From OAS926 sp035503715 (GTDB taxonomy: Bacteria > Pseudomonadota > Alphaproteobacteria > Rhizobiales > Rhizobiaceae): 5,927 bases of DNA. Positions within the stretch are counted from its first letter, which is position 1; the number at the start of each line of letters is the position of its first letter. Position numbers and translations under genes: made by a program. The stretch spans positions 1 through 5,927 of the forward strand of contig DATJTE010000005.1 in the NCBI GenBank assembly GCA_035503715.1, written 5' to 3'. The notes beneath the pieces are model-generated. The model was not told where the DNA came from, did not search any database, and saw nothing but the letters and a program-made list of their open reading frames with translations. Positions 1 to 5,927 of this stretch are shown here, piece by piece.

Positions 1-197
1 ATGCCGGGGAAGTTCTTCTGCTTCCGGTTCAAATTGATGAGATGGGGCAGGTTGTACACCGACTTCAGGATGGGAATAAAAGCGTCCTCCAGCGCAAGGT
101 TGATGTCGGTCCGCCCCTGGGACGTCGCCAGCTCAACTTGAACGATGATGCGACTGACCACATCCCGGAGCTGGTTCTCAATTTCGAGCTGCCTCAT
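1..197 (-). CDS. SMEK-domain protein, N-terminal fragment (gene runs off the left edge)
   Basis: This frame is open from an ATG at 197-195 to the window edge, giving 65 complete codons. The protein starts MRQLEIENQLRDVVSRI and runs through TDINLALEDAFIPILKSVYN to a signature near residues 50-65, LPHLINLNRKQKNFPG. The order (RQ near the start, a long helix, TDIN, an F-x-x-[IL]-L helix, then NLN-x(3)-KNFPG, which should continue as ID) is the pattern I recall for the start of SMEK domains. These head large proteins of varied architecture in bacterial accessory regions, some defence-like; their biochemical role is not settled. The ATG has a GAGG ribosome-binding site five bases upstream. The frame stays open further upstream, so a GTG at 272 is a possible earlier start, but the family begins near the chosen ATG. 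The effector part lies outside the window, so no function can be assigned. The gene looks like cargo beside the transfer module rather than a transfer gene. Recognition is by eye. Confidence 0.68.
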   Translation of the reverse strand, partial: MRQLEIENQLRDVVSRIIVQVELATSQGRTDINLALEDAFIPILKSVYNLPHLINLNRKQKNFPG

Positions 198-202
198 CCC
201 CG

Positions 203-206
203 CCTC
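203..206 (-). promoter_or_regulatory. Ribosome-binding site of the SMEK-domain gene
   Basis: The minus strand reads GAGG, then five bases, then ATG at 197. This match decides the start, because the frame is open for about 43 more codons upstream with no comparable site in front of the alternative GTG at 272. Confidence 0.5.
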
Positions 207-301
207 AATCCTGCGAACAACCCAATCACTGGTAATGGGAACGCAGAGGGAACATTTCAAGGTATCACGCACCGGGGTAGAGACACTCTGCTGCAGGATA
301 A

Positions 302-335
302 TTACTGTAACATAAAGGACGATATGTTACAGTAA
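302..335. repeat. Perfect 13-bp inverted repeat with 8-bp spacer, probable operator
   Basis: The left arm TTACTGTAACATA (302-314) and right arm TATGTTACAGTAA (323-335) are exact reverse complements around the spacer AAGGACGA. Each arm also holds its own odd-centred palindrome, TTACTGTAA (302-310) and TTACAGTAA (327-335). Their centres are 25 bp apart, so the site could bind two regulator dimers. It sits about 105 bases upstream of the SMEK ATG in a stretch where bases 301-360 are only 16/60 GC. A regulator operator is my preferred reading. A hairpin in RNA is possible, but the stem is AT-rich and no clear T-run follows on either strand, so it is not a convincing intrinsic terminator. The cognate protein is not identified; the CopG-like gene next door is one candidate, as is a regulator outside the window. 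Confidence 0.6.
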
Positions 336-360
336 ATCTCAGATTCTATTGACAATATTT

Positions 361-377
361 AGTTCCGAATTGGAACT
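361..377. promoter_or_regulatory. Second dyad AGTTCC-N5-GGAACT next to a TTGACA box
   Basis: AGTTCC (361-366) and GGAACT (372-377) are perfect 6-bp inverted arms around GAATT. A TTGACA box lies just upstream on the plus strand (349-354). Read on the minus strand, the same bases give TTGTCA at 355-350, pointing at the SMEK gene. I could not find a good -10 box at 16-18 bp for either direction: the plus-strand candidate falls on the dyad's right arm, and the minus-strand candidates are weak and fall within the 302-335 repeat. The arrangement resembles an autoregulated promoter whose operator covers the RNA polymerase site, but no plus-strand gene follows, since the CopG-like gene lies antisense downstream. 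It could be a leftover control region from before a rearrangement, or a weak hairpin at the end of the transfer operon. Confidence 0.35.
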
Positions 378-404
378 GATGATTGCGCGTCGATTGACGC
401 TCCC

Positions 405-815
405 TCAATGACCTGCCAAAATATCGTGGCTGATTTCGTCAGCGAGCTTGCGCCCCCGTGCAAGGCGCCGGCCAAGAGCCTCTACAAATCCGTTGTAGCG
501 CTCGCGGCCTTTGGTCTGGGCGGCGGCGAAGACCGCGTCCGGCAACGCCGGCGTACTCGTCAACCAGACCCGGACAAACACGGCGATTGCTTCATTCGAA
601 ATGGCCACATGCCGCTCGAGGCGCTCCATTTGGCGCGTTATCCAGTCGAGCCGGCGAGCCAGTGCCGCTTCCAGTCGATCAGCGCCATCGGGCGACAGAT
701 GCGAAGCGAGGGCCGCCTCGACGACCAGAGCTTGGGGCACCCGCTTACGCGCTGCGTAATCCGCGAGCTTGACAGCCAGTTCCGGCGGCAGCCGGAAGGT
801 GTGCTTCGTCCGCAT
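405..815 (-). CDS. CopG-like ribbon-helix-helix protein of the transfer operon
   Basis: This is a 136-residue protein. Residues 4-9 (KHTFRL) form the likely DNA-contacting beta strand, followed by helix 1 (PELAVKLADYAARK, 11-24) and helix 2 (VPQALVVEAALASHL, 26-40), the usual ribbon-helix-helix order. Residues about 44-75 are charged and helical and may form a coiled coil. A hydrophobic patch with AVFVRVWLT follows near 78-86, then a basic C-terminal part (RERYNGFVEALGRRLARG). Proteins like this commonly sit directly after traG in RlxS-type transfer clusters, annotated as CopG-family regulators. By analogy they could repress transfer genes or act as relaxosome accessory proteins at oriT; the sequence does not decide which. 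I chose the ATG at 815 because it lies one base after the traG stop (TAG-C-ATG) and the domain begins there. A longer frame from 911 overlaps traG and adds a low-quality extension. No Shine-Dalgarno site is visible, so translation probably depends on coupling to traG. Confidence 0.85.
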   Translation of the reverse strand: MRTKHTFRLPPELAVKLADYAARKRVPQALVVEAALASHLSPDGADRLEAALARRLDWITRQMERLERHVAISNEAIAVFVRVWLTSTPALPDAVFAAAQTKGRERYNGFVEALGRRLARGRKLADEISHDILAGH

Positions 816-816
816 G

Positions 817-2796
817 CTACATGCGCATGTCGTCGCCGGGGTCGAGTGACACTTGGCGCGCGACGGTCCCGAATGACCGCTGCATGAGGCGTTGGCGCTG
901 GACGTCGTCATCGGGCTCGTCGTCGATCAGTTCGAATTCGTCGGTCTGTTTTGGTGGATGCAAGACAATCTCCTCGTGCTCCGGAAGTTCCGGCTCGCGA
1001 CGAATACCGGCGTTGGCAGAATCCGTCTCATCCGAAGCAGGCTCTGCAACCGCGCCCGCCCAATCTCCGCTTTGCTGCACAAGCGGGTCTTGTGCACCGG
1101 CAAATCGGTCGCCCGTAGCCAACGCGGGTGGCGGGAGGATCCGCGCTGCCATCTCGCGATCTTCGTAGTAGCGGACTTTTTTCGCGCGGATCGGCGGAGA
1201 GCCCGAGATCATCAGAAGCTCGTCATCAGGCGGAAGCTGCATGATCTCGCCCGGCGTGAGCAGCGGTCTTGCTGTCTCCTGACGAGAGATCATCAAATGT
1301 CCGAGCCACGGGCTCAGCCGGCTGCCCGCGTAGTTCTTCATCGCGCGCAGTTCAGTCGCCATCCCGAGCGCGTCGGAGACGCGCTTCGCGGTGCGCTCAT
1401 CGTTGGTCGCAAAGCTCACGCGGACATGGCAGTTGTCGAGAATCGAATTGTTCTGGCCATAGGCCTTTTCGATCTGATTGAGCGATTGCGCGATGAGGAA
1501 GGATTTGAGGCCGTAGCCGGCCATGAAGGCGAGTGCGCTCTCGAAAAAATCGAGCCGCCCCAAGGCCGGAAACTCGTCGAGCATCAGCAATAACCGCTGC
1601 CGGCGACGCTGCGACTTCAATTCCTCGGTGAGACGCCGGCCGATCTGATTGAGGATGAGGCGGACGAGCGGCTTGGTGCGGCTGATGTCGGATGGCGGTA
1701 CGACGAGATACAGCGTCACCGGGCGCTCGGCTTCGACAAGGTCGCGAATGCGCCAGTCGCAACGTTGTGTCACCGCTGCCACGACCGGGTCGCGATATAG
1801 CCCGAGAAACGACATCGCGGTTGAGAGGACACCGGAGCGCTCGTTTTCGCTTTTGTTCAAGAGCTCGCGGGCAGCACTGGCGACGACGGGATGCACGCCA
1901 GTCTCGCCGAGATGGGACGTCGTCATCATTGCCCGCAGCGTCGTCTCTATGGGGCGCCTTGGATCGGAGAGAAAGTTGGCGACGCCGGCGAGGGTTTTGT
2001 CCGGTTCGGCGTAGAGCACGTGCAGGATTGTCCCGACCAAGAGCGAGTGGCTGGTCTTTTCCCAGTGGTTGCGTTTGTCCAAGGCCCCTTCGGGGTCGAC
2101 CAGGACGTCGGCGATGTTCTGAACATCGCGAACTTCCCACTCACCGCGGCGGACCTCGAGCAATGGGTTGTAGGCCGTGCTCTTGGTATCGGTGGGATCG
2201 AACAAAAGGACGCGGCCGAAGCGCGCCCGCCAGCCGGCGGTCAAGGTCCAGTTCTCGCCTTTGATGTCGTGGACAATCGCCGAACCGGGCCAGGTCAGCA
2301 AAGTCGGGACCACGAGTCCGACACCCTTGCCGCTCCGGGTCGGTGCGAAACACAGCACGTGTTCGGGTCCGTGATGGCGAAGATAGGCGCCGTGCCAGCG
2401 TCCGATGAGGACGCCGTCCGGATCGAGGAGCCCGGCCTTGCGGACCTCCGGCGTCTCGGCCCAGCGCGCCGAACCGTAGGTCGTCACCCTTTTCACTTCC
2501 CGGGCGCGCCACACGGACATGGCGACCGCAACGACAAAAGCGGCGATCCCACCGGCTGCCGCGATAAAGCTGCCAGTCACGAAGATGTCGTGCGCATAGG
2601 CGTCATAGGCAAACCACCACCAGAAGAAGGCGGGCGGCTGATAGGCGGGCCAGCCCAACAGGGTGAACCAGGGCTGACCGAGCTGCGGCTGAAAGGCGAG
2701 CTGCCAGGCAGTCCACTCAGTCGCCGACCAGACAAAGGCCAGCACCGTGGTGCACACGAGCAAGATCTGCGCCCAGAGTATCTTGGTCGGGTTCAT
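817..2796 (-). CDS. traG: Conjugal transfer coupling protein TraG (VirD4 family ATPase)
   Basis: This 659-residue type IV coupling protein is an inner-membrane ATPase that links the relaxase-DNA complex to the secretion channel. Numbered from the chosen ATG, it has a membrane segment at about 7-26, a Trp-rich periplasmic stretch (about 40-65), and a second membrane segment at about 73-94. The Walker A motif is APTRSGKG (151-158) and the Walker B is LLLMLDEF (402-409). Further VirD4/TraG signatures are HDIKGENW (176-183), LFDPT (198-202), and the conserved block AQSLNQIEKAYG at 436-447. The last 75 or so residues are acidic and low in complexity, as is common in the variable tail of this family. 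All key ATPase motifs are intact. The frame opens earlier, and a GTG at 2817 would add seven residues, but the MNPTKILW start fits the family better; neither start has a clear ribosome-binding site. The stop is one base from the CopG-like start, so the two are probably translated together. Confidence 0.95.
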   Translation of the reverse strand: MNPTKILWAQILLVCTTVLAFVWSATEWTAWQLAFQPQLGQPWFTLLGWPAYQPPAFFWWWFAYDAYAHDIFVTGSFIAAAGGIAAFVVAVAMSVWRAREVKRVTTYGSARWAETPEVRKAGLLDPDGVLIGRWHGAYLRHHGPEHVLCFAPTRSGKGVGLVVPTLLTWPGSAIVHDIKGENWTLTAGWRARFGRVLLFDPTDTKSTAYNPLLEVRRGEWEVRDVQNIADVLVDPEGALDKRNHWEKTSHSLLVGTILHVLYAEPDKTLAGVANFLSDPRRPIETTLRAMMTTSHLGETGVHPVVASAARELLNKSENERSGVLSTAMSFLGLYRDPVVAAVTQRCDWRIRDLVEAERPVTLYLVVPPSDISRTKPLVRLILNQIGRRLTEELKSQRRRQRLLLMLDEFPALGRLDFFESALAFMAGYGLKSFLIAQSLNQIEKAYGQNNSILDNCHVRVSFATNDERTAKRVSDALGMATELRAMKNYAGSRLSPWLGHLMISRQETARPLLTPGEIMQLPPDDELLMISGSPPIRAKKVRYYEDREMAARILPPPALATGDRFAGAQDPLVQQSGDWAGAVAEPASDETDSANAGIRREPELPEHEEIVLHPPKQTDEFELIDDEPDDDVQRQRLMQRSFGTVARQVSLDPGDDMRM

Positions 2797-2899
2797 CGCG
2801 ACATGGATCAGCAACACAGCAGCGGCCAGCGCAAGCCCCTGTTGTGCGGTATCAAAGGCCCGGACGTGCTAGCGCAGTAATCGGACGATCCGCCGTCGG
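2797..2899 (-). other. 103-base spacer between rlxS and traG
   Basis: This short gap separates the relaxase stop (TAA at 2902-2900) from the traG ATG. I see no terminator, no convincing promoter and no gene in it. The traG frame is open across its downstream part (from about 2870) and encodes a hydrophobic Ala/Leu-rich run, which is why the exact traG start is slightly uncertain. Confidence 0.4.
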
Positions 2900-4645
2900 T
2901 TATAGCCCGAGCCCTCGCTTGCGGCCGAAGTTCCAGTCGACCTGGCCACCCGGGGCGATGATGCCGCGGACTTCGCGGCCAAGTTCCTTCTCGATCGCCG
3001 GGCGCCACGGCACGAGCTGGAAGCCGAGACCATTGTCGATCATGGCGAAGCGGCCGGAGGCGAGCGTCAGGCGTTGGCGATAGATGCCCGTGACGTGATC
3101 GCCTTCAGCCGAGGGCTGGTAAGCTAGGCCCGTCGCCGCCGAGAGCTTGGCCGCCGCCTCCTCGATCTCCCGGCGCCGGAGCGTGGCGAGCAAACCGCGC
3201 GCGAAGGTCACCCCTTGCGCTTCCCGGCGCGCGAGGCCTTCACCGGCGAGGTGATCGATGCGCGCTTCCATCGCTTTGCGCATGTCAGCGCCAAATCCGC
3301 TCTCGCTCACCGAAGCGTCCTTCGCCAGCAACTGGCGGTCGAGCCACGTCGCACCACCCACCGTCACTTGCGCCTCGATCGACAGATCGGAACGGATGGC
3401 GAGCGACACACGTCGCCGGCCATTGGCGTCGTCATAAACCCGTGCTTCAACGACCGCACCGGGAGGCGCGTCGCCGGTGAGCTCGAGATCGTTGAAACGC
3501 AGATAATGGGTGCGGCCATCGACGCCGGCGACGATGACGTAGGCGGTGCTTTTCAGCTCGTCATCGAGCCCGCGTTTGACCAGGCGGCCGAGCACCGGGG
3601 CGGACGGCGTATCACCGTGCAGGGTAAAGGCACTGACATCTGGCTCATGCCCGGCGGCGCTCATGGCCTGGTGCATGGTCTTGATTCTGTCGTTGCGCAT
3701 GCCGAGTGAGCGAAGCGACTGTTCCAGTTCGGGCTTCAACACCCAGCACGCAGGGCCGAAGGGTTCGGCCAACCCGAAACATTCGAGCCGAGCCGCCCGG
3801 CCGACCAGCAGCCGGCGCAATTCCGGGTCCTCTTGGTCGGCCGAAGGCCGCAGGTCGGCGACGCCGCCACAATCATCTGAGATATCGCGCAGCGCTCGGT
3901 CGAGACTGGTCCAGCGTTCCGCCGCCACCTCTCGTTCGAGGGCTGAGCGGATTTCGTGTTCGCTGCGCGGCCCGAGCTCCATCGTCACGTGCTCGGCGGC
4001 ACGATCGCGAAAGCCGCGGCTGATGTACTCGCGGCTGATGACGAGATCGTTGCCGTCGTCGGTGCGTCCGCGGATCAGGACATGGATATGCGGGTTGTCG
4101 GTGTTCCAATGATCGACGGCGATCCAGTCGAGCCCTGTTCCGAGATCGCTTTCGACATCGCGCATCAGCTCGCGCGTAAAGGTCTTGAGGTTGCCGAGCG
4201 TCGCGGCGTCTTCCGGCGAGATGATGAAGCGGAAGTGGTGCCGGTCGTCTTCGCAGCGCTCGGTGAAGGCGCGCTCGTCGGCGGCATCCGATGCGGCGCC
4301 AAACATCCGCGCATCCTGGCCGTCGCGTGTCACGCCTTCACGCTTCAGATAGGTGAGATGCTTCGGCAGCGGCGCGGAGCGGAGGCGGCCGTGGCGAACC
4401 ACCCGCGCCTTCATCACGACGCGTCGCGCGTTGGCGCGAAGCCTGATTGAGATTGCGGCGCGACGGCCGCGGCCAAAAGAAGATCGGCCGCGAGACCCAC
4501 CTGGCCGAAAGCTGTTGCCAACGTGCCCCGCCTTCTTCGCGGCCCGCATCACTTCGCCGACAAAGGTCTTTGGACTTCTGGTACCGCGGTTGCCGTGCTG
4601 GATGCGGCCCGGCCGGACGCGCAAGTCGTCGTCGCGCATCGTCAT
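2900..4645 (-). CDS. rlxS: Relaxase RlxS (VirD2-like nuclease with C-terminal DUF3363)
   Basis: This 581-residue DNA-nicking relaxase starts conjugation by cleaving one strand at oriT and staying bound to its 5' end. The N-terminal 75 residues are Arg/Lys-rich and begin with RVRPGRI, typical of this family. The nuclease part follows: the likely catalytic tyrosine is Tyr99 in HLTYLKREG, RHHFRFIISPEDA lies at 135-147, and the metal-binding histidine motif is DHWNTDNPHIHVL (178-190, His186 and His188). EYISRGFRDRA and LGPRSEHEIRSALEREV follow at about 206-240. The C-terminal half (about 260-581) is the DUF3363 region, ending near NFGRKRGLGL. The family includes RlxS of the Mesorhizobium symbiosis island ICEMlSymR7A. 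All motifs are present with no frameshift. The start has two nearby ATGs (4645 and 4639) and no Shine-Dalgarno site; the first overlaps the stop of the small upstream ORF in ATGA, suggesting coupled translation. Confidence 0.93.
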   Translation of the reverse strand: MTMRDDDLRVRPGRIQHGNRGTRSPKTFVGEVMRAAKKAGHVGNSFRPGGSRGRSSFGRGRRAAISIRLRANARRVVMKARVVRHGRLRSAPLPKHLTYLKREGVTRDGQDARMFGAASDAADERAFTERCEDDRHHFRFIISPEDAATLGNLKTFTRELMRDVESDLGTGLDWIAVDHWNTDNPHIHVLIRGRTDDGNDLVISREYISRGFRDRAAEHVTMELGPRSEHEIRSALEREVAAERWTSLDRALRDISDDCGGVADLRPSADQEDPELRRLLVGRAARLECFGLAEPFGPACWVLKPELEQSLRSLGMRNDRIKTMHQAMSAAGHEPDVSAFTLHGDTPSAPVLGRLVKRGLDDELKSTAYVIVAGVDGRTHYLRFNDLELTGDAPPGAVVEARVYDDANGRRRVSLAIRSDLSIEAQVTVGGATWLDRQLLAKDASVSESGFGADMRKAMEARIDHLAGEGLARREAQGVTFARGLLATLRRREIEEAAAKLSAATGLAYQPSAEGDHVTGIYRQRLTLASGRFAMIDNGLGFQLVPWRPAIEKELGREVRGIIAPGGQVDWNFGRKRGLGL

Positions 4646-4896
4646 TGGTGGAAACAGCGACGACAGCCAGGGCGATGGCGCTCGAGAGATTGATTTTGTT
4701 GGCTAAATCGGCGAAAGCGCCGGCCGGTGCTACCGAGCTCAGCGGCAAATTCTTCAATCCGACCAACCACATGTGCCGCGCCGATGGCCGGCCTTTTATC
4801 TTGCCGTCGGTGGGTTGGTCGCCTCCGCTCCACTGTATCCACACCCAAACCTGTCCGCTGCCACGCCGGACACCGAAAAGACCAAAGGCAGTTCAT
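4642..4896 (-). CDS. Possible small ORF bridging the transglycosylase and rlxS, unknown function
   Basis: This 84-codon frame starts at an ATG that overlaps the transglycosylase stop (ATGA, 4896-4893) and ends at a TGA that overlaps the rlxS start (ATGA, 4645-4642). This exact bridging is the main argument that it is translated: rlxS has no Shine-Dalgarno site, so a ribosome arriving from upstream would help. Against it, the product is very Arg-rich, has several Cys and His residues, matches no family I recognise, and has the composition expected of a chance frame in GC-rich DNA. The stretch with VVGRIEEFAAELG is the only part that looks like ordinary helix. The same DNA could instead be non-coding and hold oriT. 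I treat it as a doubtful hypothetical gene or leader peptide. Confidence 0.25.
   Translation of the reverse strand: MNCLWSFRCPAWQRTGLGVDTVERRRPTHRRQDKRPAIGAAHVVGRIEEFAAELGSTGRRFRRFSQQNQSLERHRPGCRRCFHQ
4646..4892. other. 247-base interval upstream of rlxS, candidate origin-of-transfer region
   Basis: Apart from the doubtful 84-codon ORF there is no gene between the transglycosylase and the relaxase. Relaxase genes often lie beside their oriT, so this is the most likely place in the window. Visible structure includes a near-palindrome GCGCCGGCCGGTGC (4717-4730, 12 of 14 positions symmetric) and a second CGGCC-containing run around 4786-4794. I cannot match a known nic sequence by eye, so the assignment rests on position only. 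Confidence 0.25.
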
Positions 4897-5732
4897 GGCC
4901 TGAGTTCACGAGCCGACAGGGCCGCGAACAACCCTTCGGATTGTGGTGCAAGGCCTGTCCAATCCGCCGCCGGCCTCACCGTCGATTGACGTTTGCCGAG
5001 GTCGCCGGACGACGGCGCTCGCGCGCTTGAGGTGTCGTCCGCATGCACCGGGAACAACGTTGAGCTGATCCAAGATCGGACGGTCGCGGTGGCGAAATTG
5101 ATCGGCCGCAATCCACCGTCCGACAGCAATGGTGCGACCGCGGCGACGTAGGATTGCGTCTCCGCCGGCAAGGGACGCCCGCTCGCCAGATGCTCCTCGT
5201 AGCGTTCAGGGCCGGCGTTATACGCTGCGAGCACGCCGCTTACGCCGTAGCGATCGCGCAATTCGCGCAGATACGCCGCACCCGCGAGGATGTTGTCATG
5301 CGGATCAAACGGATTGCCGCCAAGGCCGTAGCGCGATCGCAAATCGGCCCACGTCTGCGGCATGATCTGCATGAGTCCCATGGCGCCCTGGGGCGATACG
5401 GCGTGGGCGACACCCCGACTTTCCGCCTGCATGACGGCCTTGATCCAGGATACCGGAACACCGAAGCGCAGCGCGGCTTCGGCGACGAAGGGTTCAAACA
5501 GCTCACCACTGGGTGTCACGGCTGATTGTGCGGCGGTTGCGGGCTGCGCGCTGGCGATGCTGCTGGCGGCGAACAGAACCACCACGACTGCGATACGCAT
5601 CGCCCGGCGAAAGCGGCGTGCGTGATGTGAGCTGGAACAGCGTGTGGGATGCGTGGCGATGGCCGGGAAGAAGGAAGGGACGCGAGCTTCAAACGACGTG
5701 ATGGCCGCTGATCGAGAGGACGGTCGAGGCAT
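4893..5732 (-). CDS. Secreted lytic transglycosylase of the transfer apparatus (SLT, VirB1-like)
   Basis: This 279-residue protein cleaves the glycan strands of peptidoglycan so the transfer channel can cross the cell wall. The catalytic domain spans about residues 78-205. The likely catalytic glutamate is Glu104 in MQAES, followed by SPQGAMGLMQIMPQTW (113-128), NPFDPHDNILAGAAYL (140-155) and AAYNAGP (169-175), the standard order of family-1 SLT enzymes. A hydrophobic stretch at about 46-62 (MRIAVVVVLFAASSIASA, preceded by RRFRR) looks like a secretion signal with cleavage near residue 62-68. It is unusually far from the start: the ATG at 5732 is backed by a strong GAGGAG site and sits two bases after the traF stop, whereas the internal ATG at 5600 has no such site. 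I therefore keep the long form, with a 44-residue leader of uncertain purpose. The C-terminal 75 residues are low in complexity. Confidence 0.92.
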   Translation of the reverse strand: MPRPSSRSAAITSFEARVPSFFPAIATHPTRCSSSHHARRFRRAMRIAVVVVLFAASSIASAQPATAAQSAVTPSGELFEPFVAEAALRFGVPVSWIKAVMQAESRGVAHAVSPQGAMGLMQIMPQTWADLRSRYGLGGNPFDPHDNILAGAAYLRELRDRYGVSGVLAAYNAGPERYEEHLASGRPLPAETQSYVAAVAPLLSDGGLRPINFATATVRSWISSTLFPVHADDTSSARAPSSGDLGKRQSTVRPAADWTGLAPQSEGLFAALSARELRP

Positions 5733-5734
5733 GC

Positions 5735-5927
5735 TCAGTTCTCCTCGCGCGTCCAGATCGGATCGGCCCGGCCGACGATGGTGGTGAGAGGCAACGGCCC
5801 GAAATACCGGCCGTCGAGCGAGTCCGCGGCTGCGGTGTTCATGACGAAGATTTCGCTGGCATCGAGAGTGCGGCAGCCCTGCCAGTCGGGCAGCGCGCGG
5901 CCAACGCGGTCGCGGTCGAGCGCTTCA
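5735..5927 (-). CDS. traF: Conjugative transfer signal peptidase TraF (S26 family), C-terminal fragment
   Basis: Only the last 63 residues and the TGA stop (5737-5735) are in the window; the start and the catalytic Ser/Lys lie beyond the right edge. The visible part reads DRVGRALPDWQGCRTLDASE, then IFVMNTAA, then SLDGRYFGPLPLTTIVGRA and ends WTREEN. The SxDGRYFGPLP motif followed by IxGRAxPxWT is the characteristic C-terminal box of TraF-type S26 peptidases, with EIFVMN just before it. In RP4, TraF processes the TrbC pilin into its cyclic form; a similar role is likely but not shown here. The stop is two bases before the transglycosylase ATG, and the gene's last codons contain that gene's ribosome-binding site, so the two are tightly coupled. 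Genes of this family normally sit at this place in RlxS-type clusters. Confidence 0.9.
   Translation of the reverse strand, partial: EALDRDRVGRALPDWQGCRTLDASEIFVMNTAAADSLDGRYFGPLPLTTIVGRADPIWTREEN
5741..5746 (-). promoter_or_regulatory. Strong ribosome-binding site of the transglycosylase gene
   Basis: The minus strand reads GAGGAG, eight bases, then ATG at 5732. It is the best Shine-Dalgarno match in the window, lies within the last codons of traF, and decides the long start of the transglycosylase over the in-frame ATG at 5600. Confidence 0.75.

Noticed and set aside
42..335. 97-codon plus-strand frame at the left edge
   Set aside because: It is antisense to the SMEK-domain frame, reads through the inverted repeat and has no recognisable domain; the minus-strand frame carries the conserved motif and a ribosome-binding site.
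302..335. Inverted repeat read as an intrinsic terminator
   Set aside because: The stem is mostly A/T and no run of T follows on either strand, so a strong intrinsic terminator is unlikely.
408..887. Plus-strand frames over the CopG-like gene
   Set aside because: They are shadows of the minus-strand gene, with Arg-rich composition and no domain.
816..911. N-terminal extension of the CopG-like protein to 911
   Set aside because: It overlaps the end of traG by about 95 bases, adds a Ser/Cys-rich non-conserved segment, and the ribbon-helix-helix domain begins exactly at the ATG at 815.
1891..2880. 329-codon plus-strand frame
   Set aside because: It lies antisense to traG, whose Walker motifs and membrane segments are intact; long antisense frames are expected in GC-rich DNA.
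4338..4844. 168-codon minus-strand frame starting in the interval upstream of rlxS
   Set aside because: It overlaps more than 300 bases of the relaxase in another frame and turns into Arg/Pro-rich shadow sequence there. Its early part looks protein-like, but it has no ribosome-binding site and no family match.

Overview
This window carries part of a conjugative transfer module of the rhizobial/alphaproteobacterial RlxS-TraG type. All genes I accept lie on the minus strand, so the operon reads from high to low coordinates. GC-rich codon use and close resemblance to protein families common in integrative and conjugative elements (ICEs) and plasmids of Hyphomicrobiales (Bradyrhizobium, Mesorhizobium and relatives) point to that group. 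This is a judgement from memory of the families, not a database search.

Layout in transcription order: the C-terminal end of a TraF-type S26 signal peptidase (5735-5927, start outside the window); a secreted lytic transglycosylase (4893-5732); a 247-base interval holding an 84-codon ORF whose start and stop both overlap the neighbouring genes in ATGA, and which is also a plausible place for the origin of transfer; the relaxase RlxS with a C-terminal DUF3363 region (2900-4645); the coupling protein TraG/VirD4 (817-2796); and a CopG-like ribbon-helix-helix protein (405-815). Together they make the DNA-processing half of conjugation. The relaxase nicks and pilots the strand, TraG hands it to the channel, the transglycosylase opens the peptidoglycan, TraF matures a transfer protein, and the ribbon-helix-helix protein probably regulates or helps assemble the relaxosome.

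The transfer cluster then stops abruptly. In related elements the CopG-like gene is usually followed by trbB and the rest of the mating-pair genes. Here a 207-base, partly very AT-rich spacer follows, with a perfect 13-bp inverted repeat (302-335) and a second dyad (361-377). After it comes the start of a gene whose first 65 residues resemble the N-terminal SMEK domain (1-197, running off the window). SMEK proteins are variable multi-domain proteins of accessory, often defence-like, genome regions. The most interesting part of the window is therefore its left edge: a probable junction between the transfer module and a cargo gene with its own operator-like control region.

I see no RNA gene, CRISPR array, insertion sequence, integrase or recognisable attachment site.
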